Shown here in pieces: positions 20,774 to 30,550 of a stretch of 64,000 bases of DNA. The stretch is taken from the NCBI RefSeq assembly GCF_002072955.1, contig NZ_LPUF01000001.1:1572896-1636895 (forward strand). Reading direction: 5' to 3'. The number at the start of each line of letters is the position of its first letter. Positions within the stretch are counted from its first letter, which is position 1. Both the position numbers and the translations under genes were made by a program. The notes under the pieces are model-generated. The model was not told the DNA's origin and searched no databases. It saw nothing but the letters and a program-made list of their open reading frames with translations. Source of the stretch: Methyloprofundus sedimenti (lineage in GTDB: Bacteria; Pseudomonadota; Gammaproteobacteria; Methylococcales; Methylomonadaceae).

Positions 20774-21757
20774 ATGCAATACACGGCGAGCGTTAATAAG
20801 CTGACAAGGCCTTTAGTACAAGAATTAATTGAAAATGCAGATAAATTAAGATTGAATGTGCAACAACTGGAAAACGGCTGCACCATTATTGATGCCGGGA
20901 TTAATGTGCCTGGAGGGCTTGAGGCCGGGCGCATTATTACTGAAATTTGTCTGGGCGGCATGGGTACGGTATCTCTTGCGCATAGTTCTTATACGGATAA
21001 TTGGCCGATCACTGTTAATGTGCATACCAGCAATCCAGTTCTAGCTTGCTTAGGTAGTCAGTATGCCGGCTGGAGTCTGGCGCATGAAAAATACTTTGCA
21101 TTAGGTTCAGGGCCTGCAAGAGCAATGGCGACTAAAGAAAAAGAGGGTCAGGTTTTACCGGTTGAAGATTTATATAAAGAATTAGACTATAGAGATGTTG
21201 CTGAAACAGCCACTTTAGTCATCGAAAATGATGCAATTCCTCCTATGGAAATAGTTGAAAAAATTGCTGAGGCCTGTGCAGTTGACTTCGATAAGCTCAC
21301 TATTATTGTTACCCCAACAAGCAGTTTAGCAGGGGGGGTGCAAGTGGTCGGCCGTGTATTGGAAGTGGCTATGCACAAAGCACATGAATTACATTTTCCT
21401 CTGGAAAATATTCTTGATGGTATGGGTAGTGCTCCGCTGTGTCCTCCGCATCCTGACTTTGTACAGGCTATGGGGCGTACCAACGATGCGATTTTATTTG
21501 CTGGCCAGGTGCATTTGTTTGTAAAAGGCTCTGATGAAGAAGCAGAAAAACTGGCCACTGCGCTACCTAGCTCTACTTCTAAAGATTATGGTAAACCTTT
21601 TGCTCAGGTATTTAAAGATGCAAAATATGATTTTTTCAAAATTGATGGCATGCTATTTAGCCCTGCAAGCGTGATTGTTACGGCAGTGGAGTCGGGCAAT
21701 AGCTTTCGTGCGGGAAAATTAGATAATGACTTATTAAATCAATCTTTTGGTGCATAA
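20774..21757 (+). CDS. mch: Methenyltetrahydromethanopterin cyclohydrolase
   Basis: Converts methenyl-H4MPT to 5-formyl-H4MPT in formaldehyde oxidation, a cytoplasmic C1 step in methanotrophs. The 327-residue sequence matches Mch throughout, with [20 protein letters not shown], the ALGSGPARA loop and [15 protein letters not shown] as easily recognised blocks. It is the last gene of the run starting at 17016. With its two upstream neighbours it is the strongest clue that the host is a methylotroph. Confidence 0.95.
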   Translation: MQYTASVNKLTRPLVQELIENADKLRLNVQQLENGCTIIDAGINVPGGLEAGRIITEICLGGMGTVSLAHSSYTDNWPITVNVHTSNPVLACLGSQYAGWSLAHEKYFALGSGPARAMATKEKEGQVLPVEDLYKELDYRDVAETATLVIENDAIPPMEIVEKIAEACAVDFDKLTIIVTPTSSLAGGVQVVGRVLEVAMHKAHELHFPLENILDGMGSAPLCPPHPDFVQAMGRTNDAILFAGQVHLFVKGSDEEAEKLATALPSSTSKDYGKPFAQVFKDAKYDFFKIDGMLFSPASVIVTAVESGNSFRAGKLDNDLLNQSFGA

Positions 21758-21935
21758 AATTTAATTAGCGATTGCCCTGTATTTTTACCTGTAATTTAGG
21801 GTAAAATAGGCGGCTTTTCAATAGTGGGCTTGGTAGTGTCAGGTATAGCTGATTTATTACTGATTTTTAGCTCCAAATAATTGGTAAAACATCAATTATA
21901 GAATGGTTTTATACCTAACCTTTTAGAGTACAACA

Positions 21936-24032
21936 ATGACAGATTTATCTCTTTATAGAAATATCGGTATTTTCGCGCATGTTGATGCGGGAAAAACGAC
22001 AACTACGGAACGCATCCTAAAGCTTACAGGTAAAATTCATAAGCTTGGCGAAGTACATGACGGTGCAGCAACAACAGATTTCATGGAACAAGAGCAAGAG
22101 CGTGGAATAACTATCCAGTCAGCAGCAACATCTTGTTTCTGGAATGGTCATCGCTTTAATATTATTGATACTCCGGGACACGTTGACTTTACAATTGAAG
22201 TTTACCGTTCTTTAAAAGTGCTAGACGGTGGTATTGGTGTATTCTGTGGTTCGGGTGGAGTTGAGCCTCAATCAGAAACTAACTGGCGTTATGCGAATGA
22301 TTCAGAAGTTGCTCGAGTTATTTTTGTTAATAAACTTGACCGTTTAGGTGCTGATTTTTACCGCGTTGTAAAACAAGTTGAAGATGTACTTGGTGCAAAC
22401 CCATTAGTCATGATTTTACCCATCGGTACTGAAGATAATTTTGTTGGTTGTGTTGATTTATTAACAGAAAAAGCATGGGTGTGGGATAACTCAGGTGATC
22501 CAATGAATTACGAAATTCAAGACATTCCTGCTGATATGGTGGATGATGTCGCTGAATGGCGTGAGAAACTAATCGAAACGGCATTAGAGCAAGATGATGA
22601 AGCGATGGAGAAATACCTGGATGGCGAAATGCCAAGCCTGGAAACAATTCAAGCATGTATCCGTAAAGGTACCATTAGCCTGGCTTTCTTCCCAACGTAT
22701 TGTGGTTCTGCTTTTAAAAACAAAGGTGTGCAATTAGTATTGAATGCGGTTGTTGATTACCTGCCTTGCCCAACTGAAGTTCAACCACAACCTGAAGTGG
22801 ATTTAGAGGGTGTGCCTACTGGTCAATTTGCGCTTGTTGATGTGAATAAACCTTTGCGTGCCTTGGCTTTCAAAATTATGGATGACCGTTTCGGAGCTTT
22901 AACGTTTATCCGGATTTATTCGGGTAAACTGAATAAAGGGGATACGCTGTTAAATACCTTTACAGGTAAAACAGAACGTATTGGTCGTATGGTAGAAATG
23001 CATGCTAACGATCGTATTGAAATTGATTATGCGCAAGCGGGTGATATCATCGCGGTTGTCGGCATGAAAAACGTACAGACAGGTCATACTCTGTGTGATC
23101 CTAAATTCCCGGCAACATTAGAGCCTATGGTATTCCCTGATCCTGTTATCTCGCTTGCTGTTGCACCTAAAGATAAAGCCGGTTCTGAAAAAATGGGTAT
23201 AGCGATTGGTAAAATGGTCGCTGAAGATCCTTCCTTCCGAGTTGAAACAGATGAAGAAAGTGGTGAAGTAATTCTTAGAGGAATGGGTGAGTTACACTTA
23301 GATATTAAAGTTGATATTCTAAAACGTACTTACGGCATTGATGTAGAAGTCGGCAAACCACAGGTGGCTTATCGTGAAACCATTACCCAAACGGTTGAAG
23401 ATAGCTATACACACAAAAAACAATCAGGTGGTTCTGGTCAATTTGGTAAAATTGATTATAGAATTGAACCAGGTGAACCAGGTTCAGGTTTCGTATTTGA
23501 GTCTGCTGTAACCGGTGGTAACGTGCCTAGAGAATTCTGGCCAGCGGTTGAAAAAGGCTTTAAAAGCATGATTGATCAAGGTGTTTTAGCCGGTTTTCCT
23601 TGTTTAGACTTTAAAGTAACTTTATTGGATGGTGGCTTTCACGCGGTCGATTCATCAGCAATTGCATTTGAAATTGCTGCGAAATCTGCGTTTCGTCAAT
23701 CGATTCCTAAAGCGGGTCCTCAGTTAATTGAACCCATTATGAAAGTTGATACCTTTACTCCAGACTCTCATGTTGGTGATGTTATTGGTGATTTAAATCG
23801 CCGTCGTGGTATGATCAAATCACAAGATGCCGGTGTTACGGGTGTACGTATTAAATCAGATGTGCCTTTAAGTGAAATGTTTGGTTATATTGGTGATTTA
23901 CGCACAATGACATCAGGCCGTGGACAATTCTCTATGGAATTTTCACATTACCTGCCATGCCCTAAAAACGTTGCTGAGGAAGTTATTAAAGAAGTTCAAG
24001 AACGTAATAAAGCTAAAGCAGCAAAAAAATAA
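21936..24032 (+). CDS. fusA: Elongation factor G, second-copy (EF-G 2) type
   Basis: Ribosomal translocase GTPase, 698 residues. G1 is [16 protein letters not shown]2 RGITIQSA, G3 DTPGHVDF, G4 NKLD. Domains II-V follow in normal order. It is not next to rpsL/rpsG/tuf, and its text (for example [20 protein letters not shown]) matches the stand-alone EF-G 2 found in Vibrio and Pseudomonas rather than the str-operon form. A second fusA elsewhere is therefore expected. A strong terminator follows at 24082. Confidence 0.92.
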   Translation: MTDLSLYRNIGIFAHVDAGKTTTTERILKLTGKIHKLGEVHDGAATTDFMEQEQERGITIQSAATSCFWNGHRFNIIDTPGHVDFTIEVYRSLKVLDGGIGVFCGSGGVEPQSETNWRYANDSEVARVIFVNKLDRLGADFYRVVKQVEDVLGANPLVMILPIGTEDNFVGCVDLLTEKAWVWDNSGDPMNYEIQDIPADMVDDVAEWREKLIETALEQDDEAMEKYLDGEMPSLETIQACIRKGTISLAFFPTYCGSAFKNKGVQLVLNAVVDYLPCPTEVQPQPEVDLEGVPTGQFALVDVNKPLRALAFKIMDDRFGALTFIRIYSGKLNKGDTLLNTFTGKTERIGRMVEMHANDRIEIDYAQAGDIIAVVGMKNVQTGHTLCDPKFPATLEPMVFPDPVISLAVAPKDKAGSEKMGIAIGKMVAEDPSFRVETDEESGEVILRGMGELHLDIKVDILKRTYGIDVEVGKPQVAYRETITQTVEDSYTHKKQSGGSGQFGKIDYRIEPGEPGSGFVFESAVTGGNVPREFWPAVEKGFKSMIDQGVLAGFPCLDFKVTLLDGGFHAVDSSAIAFEIAAKSAFRQSIPKAGPQLIEPIMKVDTFTPDSHVGDVIGDLNRRRGMIKSQDAGVTGVRIKSDVPLSEMFGYIGDLRTMTSGRGQFSMEFSHYLPCPKNVAEEVIKEVQERNKAKAAKK

Positions 24033-24081
24033 GTAATCATGTCGAGCTTGCTTGTCTAGCTCGATTATATAGCTTTTGAGG

Positions 24082-24116
24082 AAAGCCGCCTGCTGTTAAG
24101 CAGGTGGCTTTTTTTA
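24082..24116 (+). terminator. Terminator after EF-G gene
   Basis: AAAGCCGCCTGCT pairs with AGCAGGTGGCTTT around a short loop and is followed by a run of Ts: a textbook Rho-independent terminator. Confidence 0.9.
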
Positions 24117-24514
24117 TTTCTGGCACATGGTAAAAGGTTGAAGTGGCCTCTAAACTGGCTCTGAAATGTTTTATACAATGAAAAAAATGACGATTTAGGC
24201 ATTGTTTCTTTTATTTTTCACTACAAGCTTTTAACCTGAGTATTCAGGAAAGCAAAAGTCTAATAAAATAAGATGAAATAGCTTACGCCTGTTTTATTTA
24301 TCTAAGAATCAAAATAATAAATAATTCAGAGCATAGGGACGATAAATACCAGAATTAAAATGAATACTCCTTACTGACTGAGGAAAGGCAGATAAGCTTC
24401 ATTATTAAAGGTATAATATATTAAATAGCTAAATTACTTGGTTATTTTTTATGCAGACATTTTATATGCCCTAGGTCTGCAAAACTGTAATAAAGAGGGC
24501 GTGGAGATATTAAA
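24117..24514. other. Intergenic stretch, nothing coding seen
   Basis: AT-rich, no plausible gene. TATAATATA near 24413 could serve as the -10 region of the following small gene. Confidence 0.5.
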
Positions 24515-24721
24515 ATGAAAAAGCTTATCGCTGGTTTAGCATTAATGTTAATAAGTTCTGTTACATTTGCTGAAACATTTGAATGTACTGGATATTTTAA
24601 TGGCGCTCCGGTAGGTCCTGCTATCAAGGTAGAAGCTTCAAAGACAGCCGTTGCTGAAACAAAAGCACATGATCGTATGAGAAAAGATGGAATTAAATTA
24701 GATTATGTAAAGTGTAAATAA
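24515..24721 (+). CDS. Small secreted protein, unknown
   Basis: A 68-residue protein with a standard Sec signal peptide (MKKLIAGLALMLISSVTFAE). The mature part of about 48 residues has two cysteines, near its start (FECTGYFNG) and its end (DYVKCK), that could form a disulfide in the periplasm. A hairpin at 24739 follows. I recognise no family. Confidence 0.7.
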   Translation: MKKLIAGLALMLISSVTFAETFECTGYFNGAPVGPAIKVEASKTAVAETKAHDRMRKDGIKLDYVKCK

Positions 24722-24738
24722 TCAAAGCCTGTCACTAT

Positions 24739-24778
24739 AGAGCAATTATTTCTAATATACATTAGAAGCAATTGCTCT
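24739..24778. terminator. Strong hairpin after small secreted gene
   Basis: AGAGCAATT and TTCTAAT pair with ATTAGAA and AATTGCTCT around a 4-base loop, with one 2-base mismatch. The T tract is poor, so termination is likely but not certain. Confidence 0.6.
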
Positions 24779-24918
24779 TTGAGTCTGTTTTCAAAAGTGC
24801 AGAATCAAATCTTGAATTATCATCCAGAAATTGTTCAGGTTTTTTCGAGACAGTAAAAATTTATGTCTAATCGCCACTTTTCTGGTAATGCCAACTAGAT
24901 GGACTTCGAATTCCAGCT

Positions 24919-26811
24919 TTAATCCTCACTTGCCTCAAGCTGTTCACTAATCTCTATCCATTCTATCTCGGTTTCTTCCAAAGCTGAGTCGACCAGTGCT
25001 TTCTCTTGTAGAACTTGTTTTAAGCGCGATTTATTAGCTTCATCATACAGACTGGTATCGGTTAATTGATTCTCCAGGTCTTTTTGTTGTTGATGATATT
25101 TTTCCAATGCTTTATCAGCTTTTTTTAATGCATCATACAGAGGTTTTAATGTTTTACGTCGTTCAGCATCTAATTTACGTTGTTCTTTTTTATTAATGCT
25201 GGATGTGTTCGAAGTGTCTCCAGAGTTATTATTGCTCAGGAGTTTTTGTTCGTTTAGCCATAAGCGGTAATCGTCTAGATCACCATCAAAAGCCGAGGCT
25301 GTGCCATTTGCAACCAAATATAGCTGATCGGTAACCGAGCGCAGCATATGCCTGTCATGCGAGACGATAATAATTGCACCCTGGTAATCTTGCAGGGCGA
25401 CGCTCAGTGCGTGACGCATTTCTAGATCTAGGTGGTTAGTCGGTTCATCCAGCAATAATAGATTAGGATTTTGATAGACCAGTAGCGCAAGCACTAAACG
25501 CGCCTTTTCTCCGCCTGAAAAGGGAGCGATTGGGTCAAATATTTTATCATCCTTAAAATTAAATCCGCCAAGGAAATTTCTTAATTGCTTTTCTGTTGCT
25601 TTAGGGTTAATTTTCTGTAAATGCCAGAGAGGACTTTCTTCCAGATTGAGTTGTTCTAATTGATGCTGGGCGAAATAGCCCAATTTCAAGGTGTCAGCAA
25701 ACTGAATTTCTCCGGTGTTTATATCGAGTTCATTAGCTAATACTTTAATTAAGGTAGATTTACCTGCACCGTTTGGCCCTAATAAACCAATCCGGTCACC
25801 CGGGGAAATAAATAAATTAATATTATTTAATATGTTCGTTTCGCCATAGCCTATACCAATATTTTCCAGCTTAATCATAGGATTGGGTAGTTTTCCTGGT
25901 GGTGGAAAGCTGAAATGAAAAGGCGAATCTACATGTGCCTGAGCAATTAACTCCATGCGTTGTAAAGATTTTATACGACTTTGTGCCTGTTTTGCCTTGG
26001 TGGCCTGAGCGCGGAATCGAGTTATAAAGCTCTGGATATGAGTAATTTCACGTTGCTGTTTTTCAAAAGAGGATTGTTGTAGGGCTAACTTTTCAGCACG
26101 TATTTTTTCAAAGGCTGAGTAGTTTCCTGTGTAAATGACACCTACTTGATTTTCTATATGCACAATATGGTCTGTAATGCTGTCCAGAAATTCACGATCA
26201 TGGGAAATTAGCAATAATGTACCGGGATATTTACACAACCAGTCCTGTAACCAGATAACAGCATCCAGGTCTAAATGGTTAGTTGGTTCATCGAGTAATA
26301 GTACATCTGATCGACACATCAGGGCCTGAGCCAGATTCAAACGCATACGCCAGCCACCGGAAAAGGTGCTGACGCTAAGTTGTTCCTGAGGTTGTTTAAA
26401 GCCTAAACCATTCATTAACCGGGCTGCTCTTGCAGTTGCTGTATAGCCACCGATGACGTCCATTTTAGAAAATAATTCAGCTTGCTTTAAGCCGTTATTG
26501 TCTTGTTCAGCTTTATTAATGGCTTGTTGTATTCTGCGCAATTCCTGGTCACCATCGATAATATATTCGATTGCGGCTTGTGCTACTGCGGGTGTTTCCT
26601 GAGCAACATGAGCAACTTCTAACTGAGGAGGCATGGTAAAATCCCCGGCATCAAGGTGCAATTCATTACGTAGTAGCGCAAACAAGCTGGATTTTCCGAC
26701 ACCATTTGCGCCGGTAATACCGACTTTCTGTCCTTTGTGTAATGTAAACGAGGTATTGGCTAATAACACGCGTGTGCCACGGCGTAAGGATATATTTTTA
26801 AAATTGAGCAT
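24919..26811 (-). CDS. yheS: ABC-F family ATPase YheS
   Basis: A 630-residue soluble protein with two ATPase domains: Walker A GANGVGKSS (about residue 35) and GPNGAGKST (about 345), signatures FSGGWRMRL and FSGGEKARL, and Walker [13 protein letters not shown] twice. The charged C-terminal coiled coil (about 545-630) fits YheS. ABC-F proteins bind the ribosomal E site and relieve stalled translation. Its start is only 7 bases from the start of a divergent small gene. Confidence 0.88.
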   Translation of the reverse strand: MLNFKNISLRRGTRVLLANTSFTLHKGQKVGITGANGVGKSSLFALLRNELHLDAGDFTMPPQLEVAHVAQETPAVAQAAIEYIIDGDQELRRIQQAINKAEQDNNGLKQAELFSKMDVIGGYTATARAARLMNGLGFKQPQEQLSVSTFSGGWRMRLNLAQALMCRSDVLLLDEPTNHLDLDAVIWLQDWLCKYPGTLLLISHDREFLDSITDHIVHIENQVGVIYTGNYSAFEKIRAEKLALQQSSFEKQQREITHIQSFITRFRAQATKAKQAQSRIKSLQRMELIAQAHVDSPFHFSFPPPGKLPNPMIKLENIGIGYGETNILNNINLFISPGDRIGLLGPNGAGKSTLIKVLANELDINTGEIQFADTLKLGYFAQHQLEQLNLEESPLWHLQKINPKATEKQLRNFLGGFNFKDDKIFDPIAPFSGGEKARLVLALLVYQNPNLLLLDEPTNHLDLEMRHALSVALQDYQGAIIIVSHDRHMLRSVTDQLYLVANGTASAFDGDLDDYRLWLNEQKLLSNNNSGDTSNTSSINKKEQRKLDAERRKTLKPLYDALKKADKALEKYHQQQKDLENQLTDTSLYDEANKSRLKQVLQEKALVDSALEETEIEWIEISEQLEASED

Positions 26812-26818
26812 AAACAGT

Positions 26819-26995
26819 ATGGTAAAGACAAAGAAACAACATAGCCCTGTATTTAAGCCGCAAGACCGTTACTATATTAATCAACAAGGTTGGTGGTTTT
26901 TTACGATTGAGATGATCAGTGGTCCATTTAGCAGTAAACCAGACTGTGTTGATGCATGCAGGTATTACATACAAAAGCGTGAGGGTGTGTTGTAA
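26819..26995 (+). CDS. Small protein, DUF6316-like
   Basis: A 58-residue protein from ATG 26819. RYYINQQGWWFFTIEMISGP, then FSSKPDCVDACRYYI, matches the small DUF6316-type proteins of gammaproteobacteria (about 55-70 residues, aromatic-rich). The frame stays open upstream to 26633, but that part only mirrors yheS on the other strand. Function unknown. Confidence 0.7.
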   Translation: MVKTKKQHSPVFKPQDRYYINQQGWWFFTIEMISGPFSSKPDCVDACRYYIQKREGVL

Positions 26996-27054
26996 AAGTT
27001 TAATAAAAATTAGGTATCTGGAGTTTCCTGATAGGAAAGGTGAGCAATAAGCCA

Positions 27055-27082
27055 GGAGGCCTTGTTATAAAGTGAGGCCTCC
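27055..27082. terminator. Hairpin between converging genes
   Basis: GGAGGCCT (27055-27062) pairs exactly with AGGCCTCC (27075-27082). It lies just past the 3' end of the YcxB-like gene (minus strand) and after the DUF6316 gene. There is no strong T tract. Confidence 0.45.
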
Positions 27083-27107
27083 GATTTCCTATATATTAAT
27101 GCGTGTT

Positions 27108-27629
27108 TTATCCGTAGAGGTCGATCATTTTTTTCACTTGTTTGGTGAATGCCTTTATATCTCCAGATGAAACCTTTTCTATCGGAATAACCAGTGCTGC
27201 GCCGTTTTCCAGTACGATATGAACATAATCACGGATATGTTCGATACGCAGGATAGTTTTCCAGGGCATTTTATTTTTACCACTGGGAGACTTTTCGGCT
27301 AAGGCTGTAGGGTCAATTCTTAAAGTATAATGGCCAAACATGGCCTTTTTTTCTTCTTCGGTATAGCTTTTTAGTATTTGTTTACGAAAACTCAAAATAA
27401 TAATTTGTGGGATAACAATAGCCCAGCAAACAGAAATAGTAACAATATACAAAGCGGTACGAAAATCATCATAATAATTCCAAAGAAACAGACCAAAAAG
27501 TGCTAATATCCCCGGGAAAACCAGACGGTTTCTTTTTAACTTTTTTTGTAAATCTTCTGATTGATCAATCTGTAATTCATTGTAATGAACTAAATCTCTA
27601 TCACCGAATTCATATTCAATTTCAAGCAT
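27108..27629 (-). CDS. YcxB-like membrane protein
   Basis: A 173-residue protein with two adjacent membrane helices (about residues 36-52 and 58-80) and a cytosolic C-terminal domain of the YcxB type (MPWKTILRIEHIRDYVHIVLENGAALVIPI...). These proteins are widespread and uncharacterised. Its promoter region adjoins the IS1634 remnant. Confidence 0.7.
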   Translation of the reverse strand: MLEIEYEFGDRDLVHYNELQIDQSEDLQKKLKRNRLVFPGILALFGLFLWNYYDDFRTALYIVTISVCWAIVIPQIIILSFRKQILKSYTEEEKKAMFGHYTLRIDPTALAEKSPSGKNKMPWKTILRIEHIRDYVHIVLENGAALVIPIEKVSSGDIKAFTKQVKKMIDLYG

Positions 27630-27881
27630 TGCCTGGCCCTTTATGTCTTATGTGCAAAATCTTGCAGTTTATTATTATTTTCAAGGCGGTATTATAACCT
27701 TTAGTTAAAATGCTTATGGAAGTTTTTAACTTAGTTGAATGCTGGAAAAAATATAGCAGATCACGTAACCCATCTTCGCAGCTGCCACCAATATAAGTCA
27801 TTGATTTATCGTTCGCGCTTTATTTCCACCAAAAAAACACCTTTAAAATCAAAGATTGTTTTTTGAAAGCCTTTTGTAGTG

Positions 27882-29591
27882 CCATTTTAGTTTCGTCACC
27901 CTATTGCATTTCTCTGGTTTTTTCGACGATGCTAACCGTATGTATATTCGACGAACCAAAACAAAAACCTGGAAGACGGTAACGCTTATTATACGTATCG
28001 TATTGTTGAGTCAGTCCGCATAGGCCATCAGGTCAAGCAGCGCACCTTACTTAATATCGGTGCGGACTTTACTATTGAGCAAGAACATTGGCCCTTGTTG
28101 ACTGCCAGAATAGAACAGTTACAACAAGGCTCGGTTTCTCGTCAAGAGGAATTGTTTGATTTGGCTGATGACTTAAATCAACGTCTGGAAGCAACAGCTC
28201 AACGTTATAGCACCCTGATCACGGCAAAACTGTCTAAAACCGCTCACTTCGAAAAAAACAACGCGGGACTATCATTGTATTGACATTCATCATGTTGAAG
28301 CCATTAATGCTCGCAGCATCGGTGCAGAAACCTTGGTGTTGCACGCTGCACAGCAATTGCAACTTGATGAAAAGCTCTCAGCTCTCGGCTTTAATAAACG
28401 GGATATTGCAGCAGCATTGGGGAGCATTATAGGTTGTGCGGTTTTACCCGGCAGTGAATTGTACACACATGACTGGCTGCAAAACAGGACAGGATTGGGC
28501 GAGTTGCTGGATCATGATTATGGCAGCACCAGCCTGCCACTTTGGAATTGATGCTGGACGGGCTCCGAGACAAAGATCCATTCAATCAAACAAAACCCGT
28601 AGTCATCATGGATGCCGGTATTGCCAGTGCCGACAATATTGCCTGGCTCATCAAGCAAGACTATCATTATCTTGTCGTCAGTCGAGAGCGACACGTCAAA
28701 GATCCTAGAGAACAAGGCTCTCCGGTAACGTTCAGAGAGACTCAGGACAATCGTGTCATTGTTTATCGTGAAGTCGATACGGAAACAAAGGAAACCCGAC
28801 TCTATTGTCACTCGGACCTCAAATCAAAAAAAGAACAAGGCATCCGTAACCGCTTCGATGTTCGCCTGGAAGAGGCGCTGACAAAGCTGCACGAAGGCTT
28901 GAACAAAAAAGGCACTATTAAGAAATACGATAAAATACTGGAACGTATTGGCCGGTTACGCGAAAAACATAGTCGCGTTGCCGCAGATTACATCATTGAC
29001 GTGACCGCTGACGACACAAAAAGCAAAGCCACCCGCATAGACTGGAAACGTAAAGCAGAAAGCGACCAAAAAGATAAGCACTGTGGTGTCTACTGCCTAA
29101 GAACAAATATTCCTGACTGGTCGGAAGAGCAGCTCTGGACAACGTATACCCTGCTGACCGAAATTGAAGCCACCTTTAAAAGTCTGAAAACCGAACTGGG
29201 TTTGCGACCTGTCTACCATCAAAAAGAAGACCGAGTCACCGGTCACTTATTCATCACCTTATTGGCTTACCATCTTGTGCATACACTGCGCCACCAACTC
29301 AGATTGTAGGGAATTCACTTAAGCTGGGACAGCATTCTCACTATTATGTCAACTCAACAGCGTCTAATCATCACCTTGCCTACAGACAGCGGTACCCTCA
29401 TTCATCTGCGAACCACAAGCAAGGCGGAAGCCAGGCAAAAACAAATATACACTGCTTTGAACATTAACCCCGACCCAATAGGAAAATATAAAACAATCGT
29501 TGATATGAAATCTGTAGTGCCAACTGAGACCGATTAAAAAATTTAACTCATTGAAACAATGGGGAATTTACAGTATAGGTGACTAAGATGG
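27882..29591 (+). mobile_element. IS1634-family insertion sequence, degenerate
   Basis: The ends at 27882 (CCATTTTAG...) and 29591 (inverted CCATCTTAGTC) are imperfect inverted repeats enclosing a broken transposase. The element is about 1.7 kb, and no target duplication was confirmed. 27630-27881 before it holds no gene. Confidence 0.6.
27940..29537 (+). pseudogene. IS1634-family transposase, frameshifted with internal deletion
   Basis: The start MYIRRTKTK, then EDGNAYYTYRIVESVRIG, is typical of IS1634. Frame changes occur near 27970 and 28260. At about 28530 the text jumps from GELLDHDYGS to LMLDGLRDKDPFNQTKPVVIMDAG, which removes a large piece of the DDE core. The 3' part (28542-29309) is open, then TAG at 29307-29309 interrupts LRL*GIHLSWDSI, after which the same frame continues to 29537. 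It cannot be active. Confidence 0.85.
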
Positions 29592-30550
29592 GGTAAGAGG
29601 GTTATATGCTTTTAATGGCGATGGAAAGAGTAATTTGAGTTGATCTAGTGTAGAAGAGGGACATAAAAAACTGTGCCAGCCTCTCTGAAAATAATGTGAT
29701 AAAAAACAGGTCGTTTTGGTTTAATTTGAGAATATTGTAATGAGTCTGTGGAGCTAGCCTAATATATACTTCGCGCGGCCATGCGAAGTATAACTAATCG
29801 GCTGTCATCGACCCCTATGTGTAGAACTCAACTATGTTAAGTTGCAACCGCAAATTGCGGTCCGCCCCCTATCCCGAAAGGCATTAGGCCTGCTGTGCCT
29901 ACACATAGTTCACTATATAGTTACAAGGCTTGAAGAAACTGCATTAGTGCATCATCAAGTGGATTATAGAGGACATCTTTGCACCGGGTTCCTGAAGCCT
30001 TGGCAATGCCTTCTCTTCATTGCCAAGTCAGCCTCGACGTACCGATACTTAGTGGTCATGCTCTCGTGTCCCAACCACAATGCAATGACACTAAAATCTA
30101 CTCCTGACTTTAGGAGATGCATTACTGTGGTATGACTAATCATGTGTGGCGATATGCTTCGTTTGGATAGGCCACTGTGCACCTTAGCTGCTCTGACCAC
30201 CGCAATTTTTAAACGCTGTGTAACGTTAAAAAGTGACCTCATTTGTGAGAAGCAATATTTCTTTATGTTACCAACAAATATTACTTGCAATACGGGGCGG
30301 ACCATATGTGACCCAATTTGTTCTACGATGGTATGGCGAAGCGGTACGTACGCAGGGCGAACGCGGGCCGCCACAGGCATGGAGATGCCACGCAATTTTT
30401 CGCTGCGGAGAGCGGACGGACCCCGTCGCAGCTTTCCCGAAAAATAGTGGCGCGCTGAATCTGTAACTTTGGTTGCATGGAAAATATTGAATAATATCCC
30501 ATAATTTCACGAACTAAGGGTAAAATTAAGCGAACGATAAGGATTAAATT
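29592..30550. other. Mosaic of mobile-element debris
   Basis: About 960 bases with no intact gene. It contains an integrase remnant (minus strand), CTATGTGTAG near 29815 matched by its inverse CTACACATAG near 29900, and a GC-richer patch at 30340-30450 unlike the surrounding DNA. The last 40 bases precede the diguanylate cyclase gene. Confidence 0.5.
29964..30270 (-). pseudogene. Tyrosine recombinase C-terminal remnant
   Basis: On the minus strand the text ISHTTVMHLLKSGVDFSVIALWLGHES, then YVEADLAMK, is the end of a phage-type integrase: the conserved LGHES histidine box and the Y nucleophile region. The catalytic first arginine and the whole N-terminus are missing, and the open frame beyond 30270 (up to 30395) no longer resembles an integrase. 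Confidence 0.65.

Noticed and set aside
26633-26818. Long start for the DUF6316-like protein
   Set aside because: The upstream part is antisense to the yheS ATPase domain and has no similarity to the family.
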